A stretch of 24,036 nt of DNA from Nemertoderma westbladi (Eukaryota; Xenacoelomorpha; Nemertodermatida; Nemertodermatidae), in NCBI GenBank assembly GCA_032718475.1, contig JAUCBJ010008005.1, positions 1-24,036 on the forward strand, in the 5' to 3' direction. Position numbers and translations under genes: made by a program. Positions 1 to 10,290 of this stretch are shown one piece after another. A model generated the notes under the pieces. The model saw nothing but the letters and a program-made list of their open reading frames with translations, did not search any database and was not told the origin of the DNA. Position 1 is the stretch's first letter. Each line of letters starts with the position of its first letter.

Positions 1-14
1 TGCAAAATTATAGG

Positions 15-172
15 GTGTAAAAATGCCGACAACCGACAACCATTGTTAAAACAAATTAATCGGATCGGGTTACAGTGGAAGGTTATTCTAACCAAAACAA
101 TAAACAAGAGTCGCGAACTCAGGATACATTTTCATACTTCCCATTGTTAGCAGTGGTTGTCGGCGTTTACAC
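15..172. repeat. Small foldback element
   Basis: The ~20-bp segment at 15-34 (GTGTAAAAATGCCGACAACC) is the approximate reverse complement of 155-172, giving a stem around a ~120-bp centre. The inner part of each arm also carries a CATTGTTA-like stretch. This resembles the termini of a short MITE-like element, but I cannot define a target-site duplication. The centre contains 25 bases (81-105) that recur exactly at 8910-8934. Confidence 0.45.
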
Positions 173-180
173 ACAATTAT

Positions 181-560
181 ATCAATGAACAATTATATAT
201 ATACCGGTAATAAAAAATTACCAAAAAATATTTGTGTAAACAATACCAATAATACCTATAAAAAAAAACCAATACATATATCCCGCGGGGTTGATAAGCA
301 CATAATTGTGTTTCTTATTTAACTTTAGTAGTTATATCTAGGTAAGAGGTTGAACTAAGAAGTAAATTGAGATTAATTGGCATTTATTACAATAAATTAT
401 TACAAAACAAAAACATTACAGTACTATAAATTTAATTTAAATTTGTTGAAAATTACAAAACGTAAATTACGTAAATTGCAAAAATTATTACTATATATTA
501 ATTTATTGCATTAGTGGCCGAGGATAATATTTAATTCGTAAAGTTGTCCCAGCAATAAAA
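181..560. other. AT-rich spacer, no gene seen
   Basis: This stretch is AT-rich with short A and T runs. I see no reading frame, RNA gene or repeat boundary in it. A partial copy of the 50-bp repeat that follows may begin near 521. Confidence 0.5.
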
Positions 561-1030
561 TTCGTAGGCGCAGTCAATAATTTGTACGTGTCGTGTAGTC
601 GATGCAGTGGTTAAACTCATTTCCACGATCAATAATTCGTACGCGGCGTCGTCGCAGCGGTTAAACTCATTTCCACGATCAATAATTCGTATGCGGCGTC
701 GTCGCAGTGGTTAAACTCATTGCCACGATCAATAATTCAAACGCGGCGTCGTCGCAGCGGTTAAACTCATTGTCGCGGAGGATAGTTTGTACGCGGTGTC
801 GTCGCAGTGGTTAAACTCATTTTCACGGAGGATAATTCGTACGCGGCATCGACGCAGCGGTTAAACTCATTTCCACGGAGGATAATTCGTACGCGGCGTC
901 GATGCAGCGGTTAAACTCATTGACACGGAGGATAATTCGTACGCTGAGTTGACGCAGTGGTTAAACTCATTGCCATGCTCGATAATTCGTATGCAGAGTC
1001 GATGCACCAGTTAAACTCATCGTCACAGCT
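561..1030 (+). repeat. 50-bp minisatellite array (about 9 copies)
   Basis: The core TTAAACTCAT begins at 611, 661, 711, 761, 811, 861, 911, 961 and 1011, exactly 50 bp apart every time. Each unit continues with a variable base pair, CCACG-like sequence, GATAATTCGTACGCGGCGTCG-like sequence and CGCAGYGG. Copies differ by substitutions only; no indel is visible. A weaker copy precedes 611, from about 561. The period is not a multiple of three and every frame is interrupted, so it is not coding. Confidence 0.92.
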
Positions 1031-1127
1031 ATGAAACATCATCAGTGAGTTGGGGCATCATCCAGAGAATATTCCTAGCCTTCAAACTTCATCCCAAAGT
1101 GAAGCAAACTCGAGTTATCGTCGTTCA

Positions 1128-1395
1128 AAGAATTAGTCAATCAGGCGCCGTATCTGATGACCACGGTATGGGGGTGACTTGGGACCTCAACGCGAGATTC
1201 AGAACACCATCCAAAACATATTCGCATAAAATCTTATCACTAATTGTCAAGGCCTAGGTAAGTTTTCAGCGTTTGAATATTTGAGCCAATCAGGTGCCAG
1301 ATACAGTGACCACGGTACGCGCGTGACCTGAGACCCCAATGGAAGGTTCAGAGTACTGGCCAAAACATTTTCGCATCAAATTGTACCGTAAAATG
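1128..1395 (+). repeat. Diverged tandem duplication (~149 bp)
   Basis: The stretch from about 1128 to 1245 recurs at about 1277 to 1395. Shared landmarks are CAATCAGG(C/T)GCC (1138 and 1287), GACCACGGTA, GTGAC(T/C)TG(G/A)GACC and CCAAAACAT(A/T)TTCGCAT. Substitutions and small indels show it is old. The short frame through 1045-1257 has no recognisable domain and I do not call it a gene. Confidence 0.7.
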
Positions 1396-2039
1396 TTACT
1401 GCATATCAGCAAAGTCACCTACCGGTATTTGATCAGCAAAAGATCAGGTCTGACTGTGTGATTTGGGTCTGATCATATTTTCCTTTGCATGCATAAGAAG
1501 CCCTTCAATGGTCACTATCCGCTACATTGATCTAATCCATATCGTCAGATAGCCCGTGTTGCTGTTATAAGATTTATTTTGATTTGGTGCGATTTGGGTA
1601 ATTTTAGTTTTTTTGGGGTAAACTATGGTATTAATAACTTCCAGTAAAATCCCAACGTTAAGAACATTGCTAGAAACGTCAATCATCTATAGCCTACAAA
1701 CTAAGGGTAACTGTCAGCCAGTTACTGTACATGGGCAGATGGGTATACTAAGTACAGGAGTTGGAGTACCCGGTACTTGGATATTCCTGTATTGACAATA
1801 CTCAACTATATGAAGATAGGGTACGTTTTGACTAAAATACGGCATCTGATGTAACGTTTTGACTAGGCCTATCTGCCAAAAGAACCTCCACTATATATGA
1901 CCATACATGTAGGCCTACCATACCTGCACCGGTGCTCACTACAGACTGTGGAGATAGCTACCGGCAAGAGGTGTTTGGTATATAGTTTTAGTCAGTAATG
2001 GCATACAGCAACTACTGACTTTATGATTTCATCAAGTTC
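1396..2039. other. Intergenic, nothing recognised
   Basis: I see no long frame, RNA gene or clear repeat boundary. Palindromic motifs such as TAGGCCTA and ACCGGT occur here, as they do elsewhere in the window. Confidence 0.4.
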
Positions 2040-2600
2040 ATCAAACCAGGCTGACGACTCAGCCGTTTAATTAATTGCAGCGGGATTGGATAATTTATTA
2101 ATTAATTTGGGGAACTTTACTAATTAGTAAAATCGTTAATTAGTTTGATTCAAAAGATTTTAGAGTAATTATCATTTGTAAAATAGTAAACCGCTTTGAT
2201 ACACCTTGTGAATAAGGATTTGGGGGCGGGGGGGACAAAGCCCCCCCGCCAATTAGGTAATTAAGTAATTAGTTAATTACTAATTAACGGTAGGAGATAC
2301 GGCATCGGCGCCAGAGACTTTTTTGTGTAGAATAAAATTCCAAACAACTTTGTGATGTTACGTTTTTTCATAGCTCTTAGTGTTTTCGAGTTACGACGCT
2401 AATTAGTTTTCGGCTAATTAGTACTAATTAACAGTAATAGGAGGGCCATAGCGATGACTGAACTTTTTTTAGATCTTACCGAGATGAACAAAAAAAAACA
2501 CCGTTGCTAGGGGAAAAACCAAATACTTTTCGAGAAAAATCAATTAGAAATCTTTAATCGCTAATTACTAATTAATTAATTAACAGATTTTTTCCATATG
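2040..2600. repeat. TAATTA-rich repetitive block with GC hairpin
   Basis: Motifs of the type ACTAATTAGTAATTAAC recur many times at 2068-2165, 2251-2290, 2400-2432 and 2560-2585, interspersed with unique sequence. This suggests a degenerate satellite-like or transposon-derived block. Within it, 2225-2234 and 2241-2250 form a perfect 10-bp stem (GGCGGGGGGG / CCCCCCCGCC) with a 6-base loop. No coding capacity is seen. Confidence 0.5.
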
Positions 2601-2670
2601 GAGTATTAATTTCAAAGCCAGCTGCCATTTTATTAGCCCCTGAGTTTTTGATTATTGATAGTAACAATGT

Positions 2671-3225
2671 GTTGGCAAGCTGTATTTTTCGAGGTGTTTG
2701 TTATTATACATTTATTATAGGAAGGGATCTAGGGGTCTTAACCTCGAATGATAAGTTTATTTTACCGAAAATAACTTATCTTTTATTGGCGCAATTGTAG
2801 GACTAATCCCATCACATGCGTACTTTTTAACCGGGTAGTGTACAAATTTAGGAATCGCGTAATTTTTCTTGAAATTAATACTCCATATCTCAAGAACCGG
2901 TGGCCTAGTGGTTGTAGTCTCGGCTTCCACCTCGAGGTCCCAGGTTCGAATCCGACACCACGCTGATGAGACCCAGTAAGGTCGAAACGCGTACGTGGTT
3001 TGGAGAGATATGAGATATTAATTTCAAGAAAAATTACGCGATTCCTAAATTTGTACACTACCCGGTTATAAAGTACGCATGTGATGGGATTAGTCCTACA
3101 ATTGCGCCAATAAAAGATAAGTTATTTTCGGTAAAATAAACTTATCATTCGAGGTTAAGACCCCTAGATCCCTTCCTATAATAAATGTATAATAACAAAC
3201 ACCTCGAAAAATACAGCTTGCCAAC
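2671..3225. repeat. Long near-perfect inverted repeat (2 x 221 bp)
   Basis: The left arm 2671-2891 and the right arm 3005-3225 are both 221 bp and pair end to end. I count about three mismatches by eye, one in the ACTTTTTAA/TTATAAAGT region and two near the inner ends. The 113-bp centre (2892-3004) carries a tRNA-like promoter. One reading is a SINE whose body was duplicated in inverted orientation; another is a foldback transposon. The arms have no convincing reading frame. High arm identity implies a recent event or ongoing gene conversion. Confidence 0.95.
2896..2968 (+). ncRNA. tRNA-derived SINE head in palindrome loop
   Basis: The A box TGGCCTAGTGG (2901-2911) and B box GGTTCGAATCC (2943-2953) are near consensus, with about 31 bases between them, as in tRNA genes and tRNA-derived SINEs. 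GGTGG near 2899 can pair with CCAC near 2957-2961 as a partial acceptor stem. The cloverleaf is imperfect, so I read this as a SINE head rather than a working tRNA gene. It would transcribe rightwards into the right arm. Confidence 0.75.
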
Positions 3226-3594
3226 ATATTATTTTTCAATAGTGTTACTGTGTTAAACAGGTTAACGTTATTTTTAATTTTGTTGTAAATGTTGTCAGAA
3301 TGCTGGAATGTTATGCAGGGCCGATCATTAAGTATGTCTATGCATGCTGTCAATTTTAATATGTTTCGTAATTTTAATATGCTTTGTATTCGTTTTACAG
3401 TAGACACTATTACTATAATTTGGCGTCCAATAAAAAACGTCAACTTCAACTTCACGCTGTGTCGTGTTGAAAATTTGTTGGCATTAATTATTACAGGACC
3501 AACAGGTGAGATTTTTTAAAAACTTTAAGAAACCCAGTTCATCAGTCTCCAACATGTCTAAACATTAAATGTCCTCCAATTTTTGTTGCTTTTA
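3226..3594. other. AT-rich spacer, nothing recognised
   Basis: Short frames run through here on both strands (3096-3455 minus, 3289-3519 plus) but overlap each other and the inverted-repeat arm. They show no recognisable domain. Confidence 0.4.
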
Positions 3595-4175
3595 ATCCGT
3601 TCAAGCTGAAACTTGGCAGATATGTACTAGACCATTAGCTGTGGCATTCAAAGGGGGCTAAACAGTCTATAGTTCTCTTGTCTTCCACTAGAGAGCGAAA
3701 TGCCTGAAAGTGAAATTATTGACACATTCCGTTATTTATGATCCATACAAGCTGAAAGTTGTCAGATATGTGCTAGAACACATCCTGTATCTTTGTGGTC
3801 TCTGTAATCGGTCAGTCTGAGTTTTCCAGTATGTCGCTACAACTCGCTAGAGCGCGAAATTTATGAATGTATTAACCTTCAAATTCCATTGATCTTAATC
3901 TGTTTAAAGCTGAATCTTGGCAAATATGTACCAGACCACATGGTTCGTCTGTGTGAAGAATTTGATCGGTTCTCAGTTCTCCAGTTTGCCTCTAGAGGTT
4001 GAAATGTCTGAAAGTGAAAACTTTCTCTCATTAGGTTATTTTTTATCCATTCAAGCTGATACTTGGCAGACATGCTAGACCGTAGACCATACATAGGTAG
4101 CATCTTTGTTGGGATGGTATTCTCTCGGCAGTTCTTCAGTCTACCGCTAGTAGGCTGAAATTAAACATTTTAGAT
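3595..4175 (+). repeat. Degenerate tandem array, ~150-bp unit, 4 copies
   Basis: The motif AAGCTGAAACTTGGCAGATATGT, with variation, occurs at 3603, 3749, 3907 and 4053 (spacings 146, 158 and 146). Each copy is followed by CTAGACCA-like sequence, then a CAGT(C/T)T.CC.(C/G)TAG-like block and a CTGAAA(G/T)T-like block. The units differ by many substitutions and indels. Confidence 0.8.
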
Positions 4176-4251
4176 ATGTGTGAAATTAAAACGTCAGCCC
4201 TTTCTTATTATTGTTTATAATCATTTTCCTGGTACCTGACACATAGGTCAC

Positions 4252-4480
4252 ACCTTGGTGTAGTGGTTGCATAGAATTCACATCACTAGTAGGTCGTGGG
4301 TACAATCCACGCATGGGCCAGGGCAGTTTTCGTTTCGGTACGAATACTTAAAAGGGACCAACCAGGGCGCATCTCTGCCTTGCATCCTTAAATGAGTACT
4401 GAAGTTTACTCTGAGGAGTATATTTTTGGGGGACCGCACTGGAAACACGTCGCGAGACTTTGTGCGTAATCCCTGGCCTA
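4252..4480 (+). mobile_element. tRNA-derived SINE
   Basis: The A box TGGTGTAGTGG (4256-4266) and B box GGGTACAATCC (4298-4308) are spaced like a tRNA promoter, within a ~70-base tRNA-like head. The unique body that follows contains AGGGACCAACCAGGGCGCATC and runs to roughly 4480. The 3' boundary and target-site duplication are not resolved. Confidence 0.65.
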
Positions 4481-5126
4481 ATAGTCGAAGAAAATGTAGG
4501 CCTGCTTTTTTACTTTTACATTTAGATATATTCTAGACCTCTTATTACATTTATATATATTCTAGACCTCAGACTGTGTTTTTGTGAAGTCTTAAATCTA
4601 TTGCAATTACTCAGTCAACCTCTATGTGATATTGTGACAAGGTGACATGTTTACATTTTGCAAATATTTCTTTCGAGTTGACACTTAACATAAGTTCATA
4701 TCACGTGCTGCGCGAAGGCCCCTCTTCGTGTTTTACAAGATTTACTTGAATGTACGTATGTACTAACTATACTGTAGTTATTTAAAAAGCCAGTAGGCCT
4801 ACATGCGCAAAGTAGACCTACAGTATCATACCTTTTTATAAAACAATGATGAATATTGCCCCTACGGCTACGGTTATTTTGATATTATTCACATTCCTAT
4901 TTTATCAATAACACGCAGTTGAATTATTTTATTTATTAATTACCGAAACTTCAACACGCGATTTTTAAGTATAACACAACTACAGTAAATGTCATTATTT
5001 GTCGTATTTGTATTTAAAAAGAACATACAATATAGGAGGCACCTTAGTGTTAGAAACTAAATCGTCCTTTATCGTCTGCTCGTTGATTACACTGGAGGGG
5101 CAATTCAACTTTCAGCCATCCATCGA
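4481..5126. other. AT-rich intergenic, nothing recognised
   Basis: There is a small local duplication near 4520-4570 (ACATTTA(G/T)ATATATTCTAGACCTC twice). No gene or promoter is supportable. Confidence 0.4.
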
Positions 5127-5415
5127 ACAGTATAATATTTATTATGATTATTTCATAATAATTTTTTATCATTATATTGCATAATGTATATACGTAATCG
5201 TAATGTCCGAGTTCGCTCGACTTAGTAGTAGTAGTATTTCATAATAAATAATATCATCATTTCATAATAATTATTATGATTATTTCATAATAATAATTAT
5301 CATTATATTTTATAATAATTATCATTATATTTCATAATAAATTATTATCATCATTTCATAATAATTATTATCATCATTTCATAATAATTATTATCATTAT
5401 TTCATAATAATGATA
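5127..5415. repeat. ATAATTATTATCAT-type minisatellite
   Basis: The core TTTCATAATAATTATTATCA is iterated with variation at about 5150-5175 and 5237-5412, interrupted by unique sequence around 5185-5235. It is almost pure A/T and shows local dyad symmetry (ATAATAATTATTAT). Confidence 0.85.
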
Positions 5416-5765
5416 TATAATAAAAATATCCTTGAAAAAAAAAATAAACAAAACTCGCAGAGAATTTCCAAACCCCTGGTACCGGGAGCATAGAACACGT
5501 ACAGTAGTATAAAAACACTTAAAACCTGCTTCCTGAATACGGGCAAATACGTCCCACATACGGTAGCCTACGGTAGGCTACGGGAACTCTTTCAAATACG
5601 TACACATACGGCAAAAAGACAAACCCTTTATTTCAACAATGGATTTTTAATTAATGTCGCCTGGGGGTGGTGATACTGCATTTGATATTTGATAATATAT
5701 ATAAACTGGTTATATGTATGATGCAGCAAATATTTTGCCAAAATTATTGGCGCTTTATATTGCCA

Positions 5766-5933
5766 TGTGGGGCGAGCCACGAAGTGAGTGAGCCTTAGCG
5801 TAGTGGTACCATTAATCAACCTGTGGGGCGAGCCACGAAGTGAGTGAGCCTTAGCGTAGTGGTACCATTAATCAACCTGTGGGGCGAGCCACGAAGTGAG
5901 TGAGCCTTAGCGTAGGGGTACCATTAATCAACC
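5766..5933 (+). repeat. 56-bp tandem triplicate
   Basis: Three units at 5766-5821, 5822-5877 and 5878-5933 are almost identical; the third has GTAGGGGTA for GTAGTGGTA. Each starts TGTGGGGCGAGCC and ends TACCATTAATCAACC. A related start (GGGGCGAGCC followed by TAGTGGCATTAA) occurs near 14689-14731, suggesting a dispersed family. Downstream sequence (5941-6130) reads like the body of a dispersed repeat. Confidence 0.95.
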
Positions 5934-7263
5934 TGTCGTTCTGTCGCTTTTTTTGCAGTGTTCAATTTTGAACGTTAATAACTCGATCATTCCTCGATGA
6001 AATGTAACCAAACTTGGTACACAAATAGTCTGTCAAAAGTTTAGAAATTTTCCAAGTTGAATTTGCTTGGGGACTTCGTGCAGCACCAGTGTAACTGTCT
6101 TACAGTTATAATAAATTTATTTATCCAAAATTATAACGCTTGACATCAGCAGGTTGCTAGGAGACTAAATCATCTGGGTTTCTGGCAAATTACGAAATTA
6201 CAGTAATGCCATTGTGGCCTGTCTGCCTGTCTGCCTGTACCGGTACTATACTCAATGTCAATCCCTGAATCAGGAATCCTGTAATCAGACAATACAGCAA
6301 TACTGCAATACCATACAGCCATACTGTATTTGGTGTTTTACGGTACTGGCTGACTGGTACCGCGGTACCGGTTCAGTCATTATAGATCAAGTATACTTGT
6401 ACTACAGGACAGGCCTAATTCTGTAGGCCCTAATTAATTAGCCATGCAGTGCGGATGCGGGCTGTTGGACTGCGGTCTTTAATTAGATTAGAGGGTCCGT
6501 TGGCGCCATCCGCCGTACCGCCCTACTACCTGACTACTGTCAGACTGTAGAAGTATAACCGGACTGATAGCAACTGCTGAACTGCCAACTACAGACTGAC
6601 AGAACTACCGGTACGGTCTGAACTACGGCAGCACTATACCGCATTTCTACGTTCCTGTCAGCGACAAAAGAAAATGAATTTCTTCGTTTACGGTTTCTGC
6701 TCTTGTTAACGGTTAAATATGTTAATTAAAGACTATGTATTGGTACGACCGACGGCGCCGGCAACTGGTATAATCAGATGTGATGTACATACAGACATAT
6801 CAATCTGCCAATACAACAATAGCAATAGGTTTACCCCTACCAACCATCCATCGACTCGGCAACTGCAACAATGGAAGTTATGCGGACTAACCAGCTGACC
6901 GGCATTCTAAGTTCAGGTACCCACTTCCAGAGTCTACCCAGCTGCCCAGAAAAGTGTTGGAATTGAAATCAAACAACTCACCACCAAGGCCGCCTCTGTC
7001 TGTATATACAGTATTTTCAATACAAAATTAAAATAGGCAAAATATTTTCACATTTATGGGTGTTTGGTGGTCTTTTTTGGTGTCAAATGTGGTGCTGCAC
7101 CAAAATTAAAAAATTTCAAAATTTTTTGTGAAAATTACAAAAGTTGCCATAACTTGAGAACAAAATACCTTATCGAAAAACTGATTTCAGATTCGGAATT
7201 ACCATAAAATTTTACATCGGAAAACACATTTAAAAAAATATTATAAAAAAAGACTGGGGGTGA
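5934..7263. other. Intergenic, unclassified repeats
   Basis: There is no long open frame. The interval 6220-6660 is rich in CTGTCTGC, GGTACCG, ACCGGT and ACTGTA words, including a GGTACCGCGGTACC palindrome near 6357. The interval 7050-7260 is A/T-homopolymer-rich. No gene is supportable. Confidence 0.4.
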
Positions 7264-7281
7264 CCCCCCCCCCCCCCCCCC
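7264..7281. repeat. Poly-C tract
   Basis: An uninterrupted run of 18 C. Such tracts recur at 8998-9009, 12976-12998 and 13667-13683, with a G run at 8785-8807. Confidence 0.9.
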
Positions 7282-7689
7282 TTAATTCGTCTGGGGTGTA
7301 GACTGAAATGCTACCGATAAGCCAATGCTGGTGGTTATATATTGCTCTAAGGTTATGCGATGGGTGTTGGGTGGGTGTGGTTAAACTATATGGAGATTAA
7401 ACTCGACCGCTTTGTGTGGTGCAATACTGTAACTTAAACGCAGCTAATATTATAATTTCCATGCTTTGCAGTTACTTTCACTTTCACTAAGTAGGCCTAT
7501 ATATACGATTCTGTCATTGTTAGTTGGTTCCGTTCCGTAGGTATTCTAATATTTTATATCACAACGCTTTTAATAATAACAAACTTCCCGTAATGTAGTA
7601 GTTTGCATTAAATCGTTTCTGAGGACAACGGCCCTCTTTACCGAATTGTTGCTTTAAAATTTAAAACAATTTCAATATCCCTTCAAATA

Positions 7690-8382
7690 CAGGGTGGTCA
7701 AAAAAAGCTGTACCGATGTAAAGTGCTATAAAAACTTTAATTTTTATCAAAACACATCGAAATTTTGTAGTCGGACATTTCAATAGTTTTGAACACTAAA
7801 TATCAGTCCATAGAGCATTTCACCTAATGTCCGTCTGTCTGTTTGTCTGTCTGTCCGTTTCAATGTATCTTAAGAACGGCTGGACCGATTGCCAAAAATA
7901 TCATTGTTTATTTTCAGTTTCATCATATGTCCATAGGCCATATGACTCAGGGTTTAGACAGAACCCATACGAATAGCCGGTTTTCAACTGAAAACCAGCC
8001 CGATCCGAGGTACTGCCTCGCACATTTTCAACACCATCAATAATTGAGTTTTGATTGAACGAGTTTTGAAGTAAATTTCCACAGTCAAATGCTTTCTGGT
8101 AAGGAGGTGTCGGAGACATTGTGAAAAGGGACAACTGAACAGATCGGAAATCTAAAGCATGGAACAAATAACGCCTGTAGTCTCCTTCTTTTTTATCACT
8201 TGTGACCTCATGGTGATTCATACAAAAAATTTTGGTTCTTAAGATAACTTAAAGCGGACAAACAAACAATTTAGTGTTCAAAAATATTCAAATGTCCGAC
8301 TATAAAATTTCGATGTGTTTTGCTAAAAATTAAAGTTTTTATAGCACTTTACATGGGTACAGCTTTTTTTGACCACCCTCTG
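7690..8382. mobile_element. Non-autonomous Tc1/mariner-like TIR element
   Basis: Terminal inverted repeats of ~112 bp (7690-7801 and 8269-8382) begin CAGGGTGGTC on the left and CAGAGGGTGGTC on the right. They differ by a 2-base indel and about five substitutions. TA dinucleotides flank the element at 7688-7689 and 8383-8384, the classic Tc1/mariner target-site duplication. A weaker inverted match continues inwards, with ATCTTAAGAAC at about 7867 and its complement near 8235. At 693 bp it is too short for a transposase. The only frame inside (7901-8221, minus, 106 codons from an ATG) shows no D,D(34)D/E pattern. Confidence 0.9.
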
Positions 8383-8760
8383 TACTCGGCCTATGTTACA
8401 CAGAGGGATTTTACTTTTAATTTAATATATTTTTTTTCTTTAGTATTTATTGGTACTTATGTCGCGTTTCTGGTATGACTTACCTTCTGGTTAGGTTTTT
8501 GATTGGATTAAATAAATACAAATTTGTTAATGTTTATTGTGAATAAAAACAATTATATTTTCTACTGAATTTTTCATAAATTATGATTTTGTCCTTGCTT
8601 GGCTGAAGATTAAAAAAATCCAATAAATAAAAATATATCAATTGAATATGATAATATATATGAAGAAATAGTGTTATGAAAGAAACGCGGCATTTACGTC
8701 ATGGGTTGGGTGGTCCGTGTTATCAGCAGAAATAATATCGCTGTATTACGGGGAGACAGG
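8383..8760. other. AT-rich spacer, nothing recognised
   Basis: Mostly A/T-rich unique sequence between the transposon and the C/G runs. No gene or RNA signal is seen. Confidence 0.4.
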
Positions 8761-8768
8761 GGAGGGGG

Positions 8769-8807
8769 CCCCCCCCCTCCCCATGGGGGGGGGGGGGGGG
8801 GGGGGGG
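8769..8807. repeat. Poly-C / poly-G hairpin
   Basis: Nine C (8769-8777), TCCCCAT, then 23 consecutive G (8785-8807). The strands could pair as a C/G hairpin, or the G run could form a quadruplex. Run length may be unreliable in the assembly. Confidence 0.8.
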
Positions 8808-8909
8808 CTTGCCACAAATCCCTTCTTAACGAAATAATAACTCATCTAAATGTTAAATTAATAGACAAGCGGTTATAGGTGTTAGTTATTGTTATTGATG
8901 TCAGTTATT

Positions 8910-8934
8910 GGTTATTCTAACCAAAACAATAAAC
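8910..8934. repeat. 25-bp exact copy of 81-105
   Basis: GGTTATTCTAACCAAAACAATAAAC, quoted here in two parts (GGTTATTCTAACC + AAAACAATAAAC), is identical to 81-105. It probably marks a shared fragment of a dispersed repeat. Confidence 0.7.
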
Positions 8935-9050
8935 TAAATTCAATAGAACAGTTTAAAGTTTTATTTTTGGGAGGAATCAGCTGATATCCGAAAGCCACCC
9001 CCCCCCCCCTCCCTATCAGATATGGGACGTGGGATAATTGCTGCACATCA

Positions 9051-9170
9051 TTTTATATGACTCCTGGGTTGTTATGGTGTATTAACTTTATATGACCCCT
9101 GGGTTATTTATTATGTTGTATTTATTACTTTATATGACACCTGGGTTGTTATGGTGTATTTATTTTAGAT
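9051..9170 (+). repeat. Short tandem repeat, 3 diverged copies
   Basis: TTTATATGAC(T/C/A)CCTGGGTT occurs at 9052, 9087 and 9129, followed by GTTATG(G/T)TGTATT-like sequence. Spacings are 35 and 42 bp. Confidence 0.8.
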
Positions 9171-10290
9171 TTAGAAACGAATGATATATTTTTTTATCAA
9201 ATTCCTCAACTAGACTTGACAAGGAATTTTGAATTTCGACTAACTACAGTTAGTTTAAACTTTCAGAGTAATTGTTAGGTTGAGTTATATGTAGAGTTGA
9301 GTATATGTAGAGAGTATATGTTGAGTTATCTATAATTATAATATATTGTATTTATTTCTGAAATTTTGGTATTTCTCAGGGTGGCCATATAAAACTAAAT
9401 ATTGAACTTAAACAAAGCAATTACCGTATTTCCCGCAGTTGAGTATTAAACGACAGCCTGAAGGAAATACGAACACTTTATTTAATTCGAATTACCTTTT
9501 ATTTTAAGATTTTTTACCCGCTTTTGTGACATATTTTCACTGACACGGCCCTACCCTTACTTCTGCACCAGTAACGACTACTACACATAGGCCCACAGCA
9601 AAAAGTAAAGTGATTGTGAAATTGAAACACAGAAGAAAACCCATCACATCCCACCATTGATATACTCTTACTGCATAATATTGCACTTTAATTTATAAAT
9701 TATTATTCGGGTGACCTTGTAGCGGACTACCATGGACAAGGGCACACAAAATATACTGATAGACCCTTGGCTCAATATAACTCACTAGTTGGCTCGCCCA
9801 CGGAATGGCTCGCCCCAACTAGAGAATATACTTTCAGTATACAGTGCAATACTGTAGCACTTAGGCCTACTGCATTAGGCTGTCAGGCTTCTGATTGTCT
9901 GAACATCATATTGCTGTATTGACAATATAATACGGATATAAAACCTATTCTTATATTTTGTTATAATATTATAAAGTGGGACGCTAAAGAGACGACTCTC
10001 AGCGTACCTACAACCTTTTAGGTCTATAACAATTTGCCCCCACTTTCCCTGTAGTCAGAGTGGCCACCCCACCTCCTGTGCTGGATATCTATTTCTATTC
10101 GAGGGTTTATAAATGCAGAGTTTTCATAAAATATTTATTTCAGTGCATTTGTTGGTTAAGGCTATTATTATTATTAAATTATTAAATTATTACATCACAG
10201 AATATTTCGTAAATATTTGTTTTGTTACTAATATCACAACGTCCGGCCTAGCATTATAGAAAGCAATACAAAACAATAACAATGTATACA
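9171..10290. other. Intergenic, nothing recognised
   Basis: There is no long frame. Near 9785-9824 an 8-bp dyad (CTAGTTGG / CCAACTAG) encloses two GGCTCGCCC motifs, related in sequence to the GGGGCGAGCC repeats at 5768 and 14689 in reverse orientation. Confidence 0.4.

Noticed and set aside
561-1030. CRISPR-like regular repeat
   Set aside because: The whole 50-bp unit repeats without unique spacers, and the genome is evidently eukaryotic.
2896-2968. Functional tRNA gene
   Set aside because: A and B boxes are good but the stems do not form a complete cloverleaf, and the sequence continues into repeat DNA like a SINE.
3096-3519. Overlapping short frames on both strands beside the inverted repeat
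   Set aside because: They overlap each other and the palindrome arm, with no protein features. Chance frames in AT-rich DNA.
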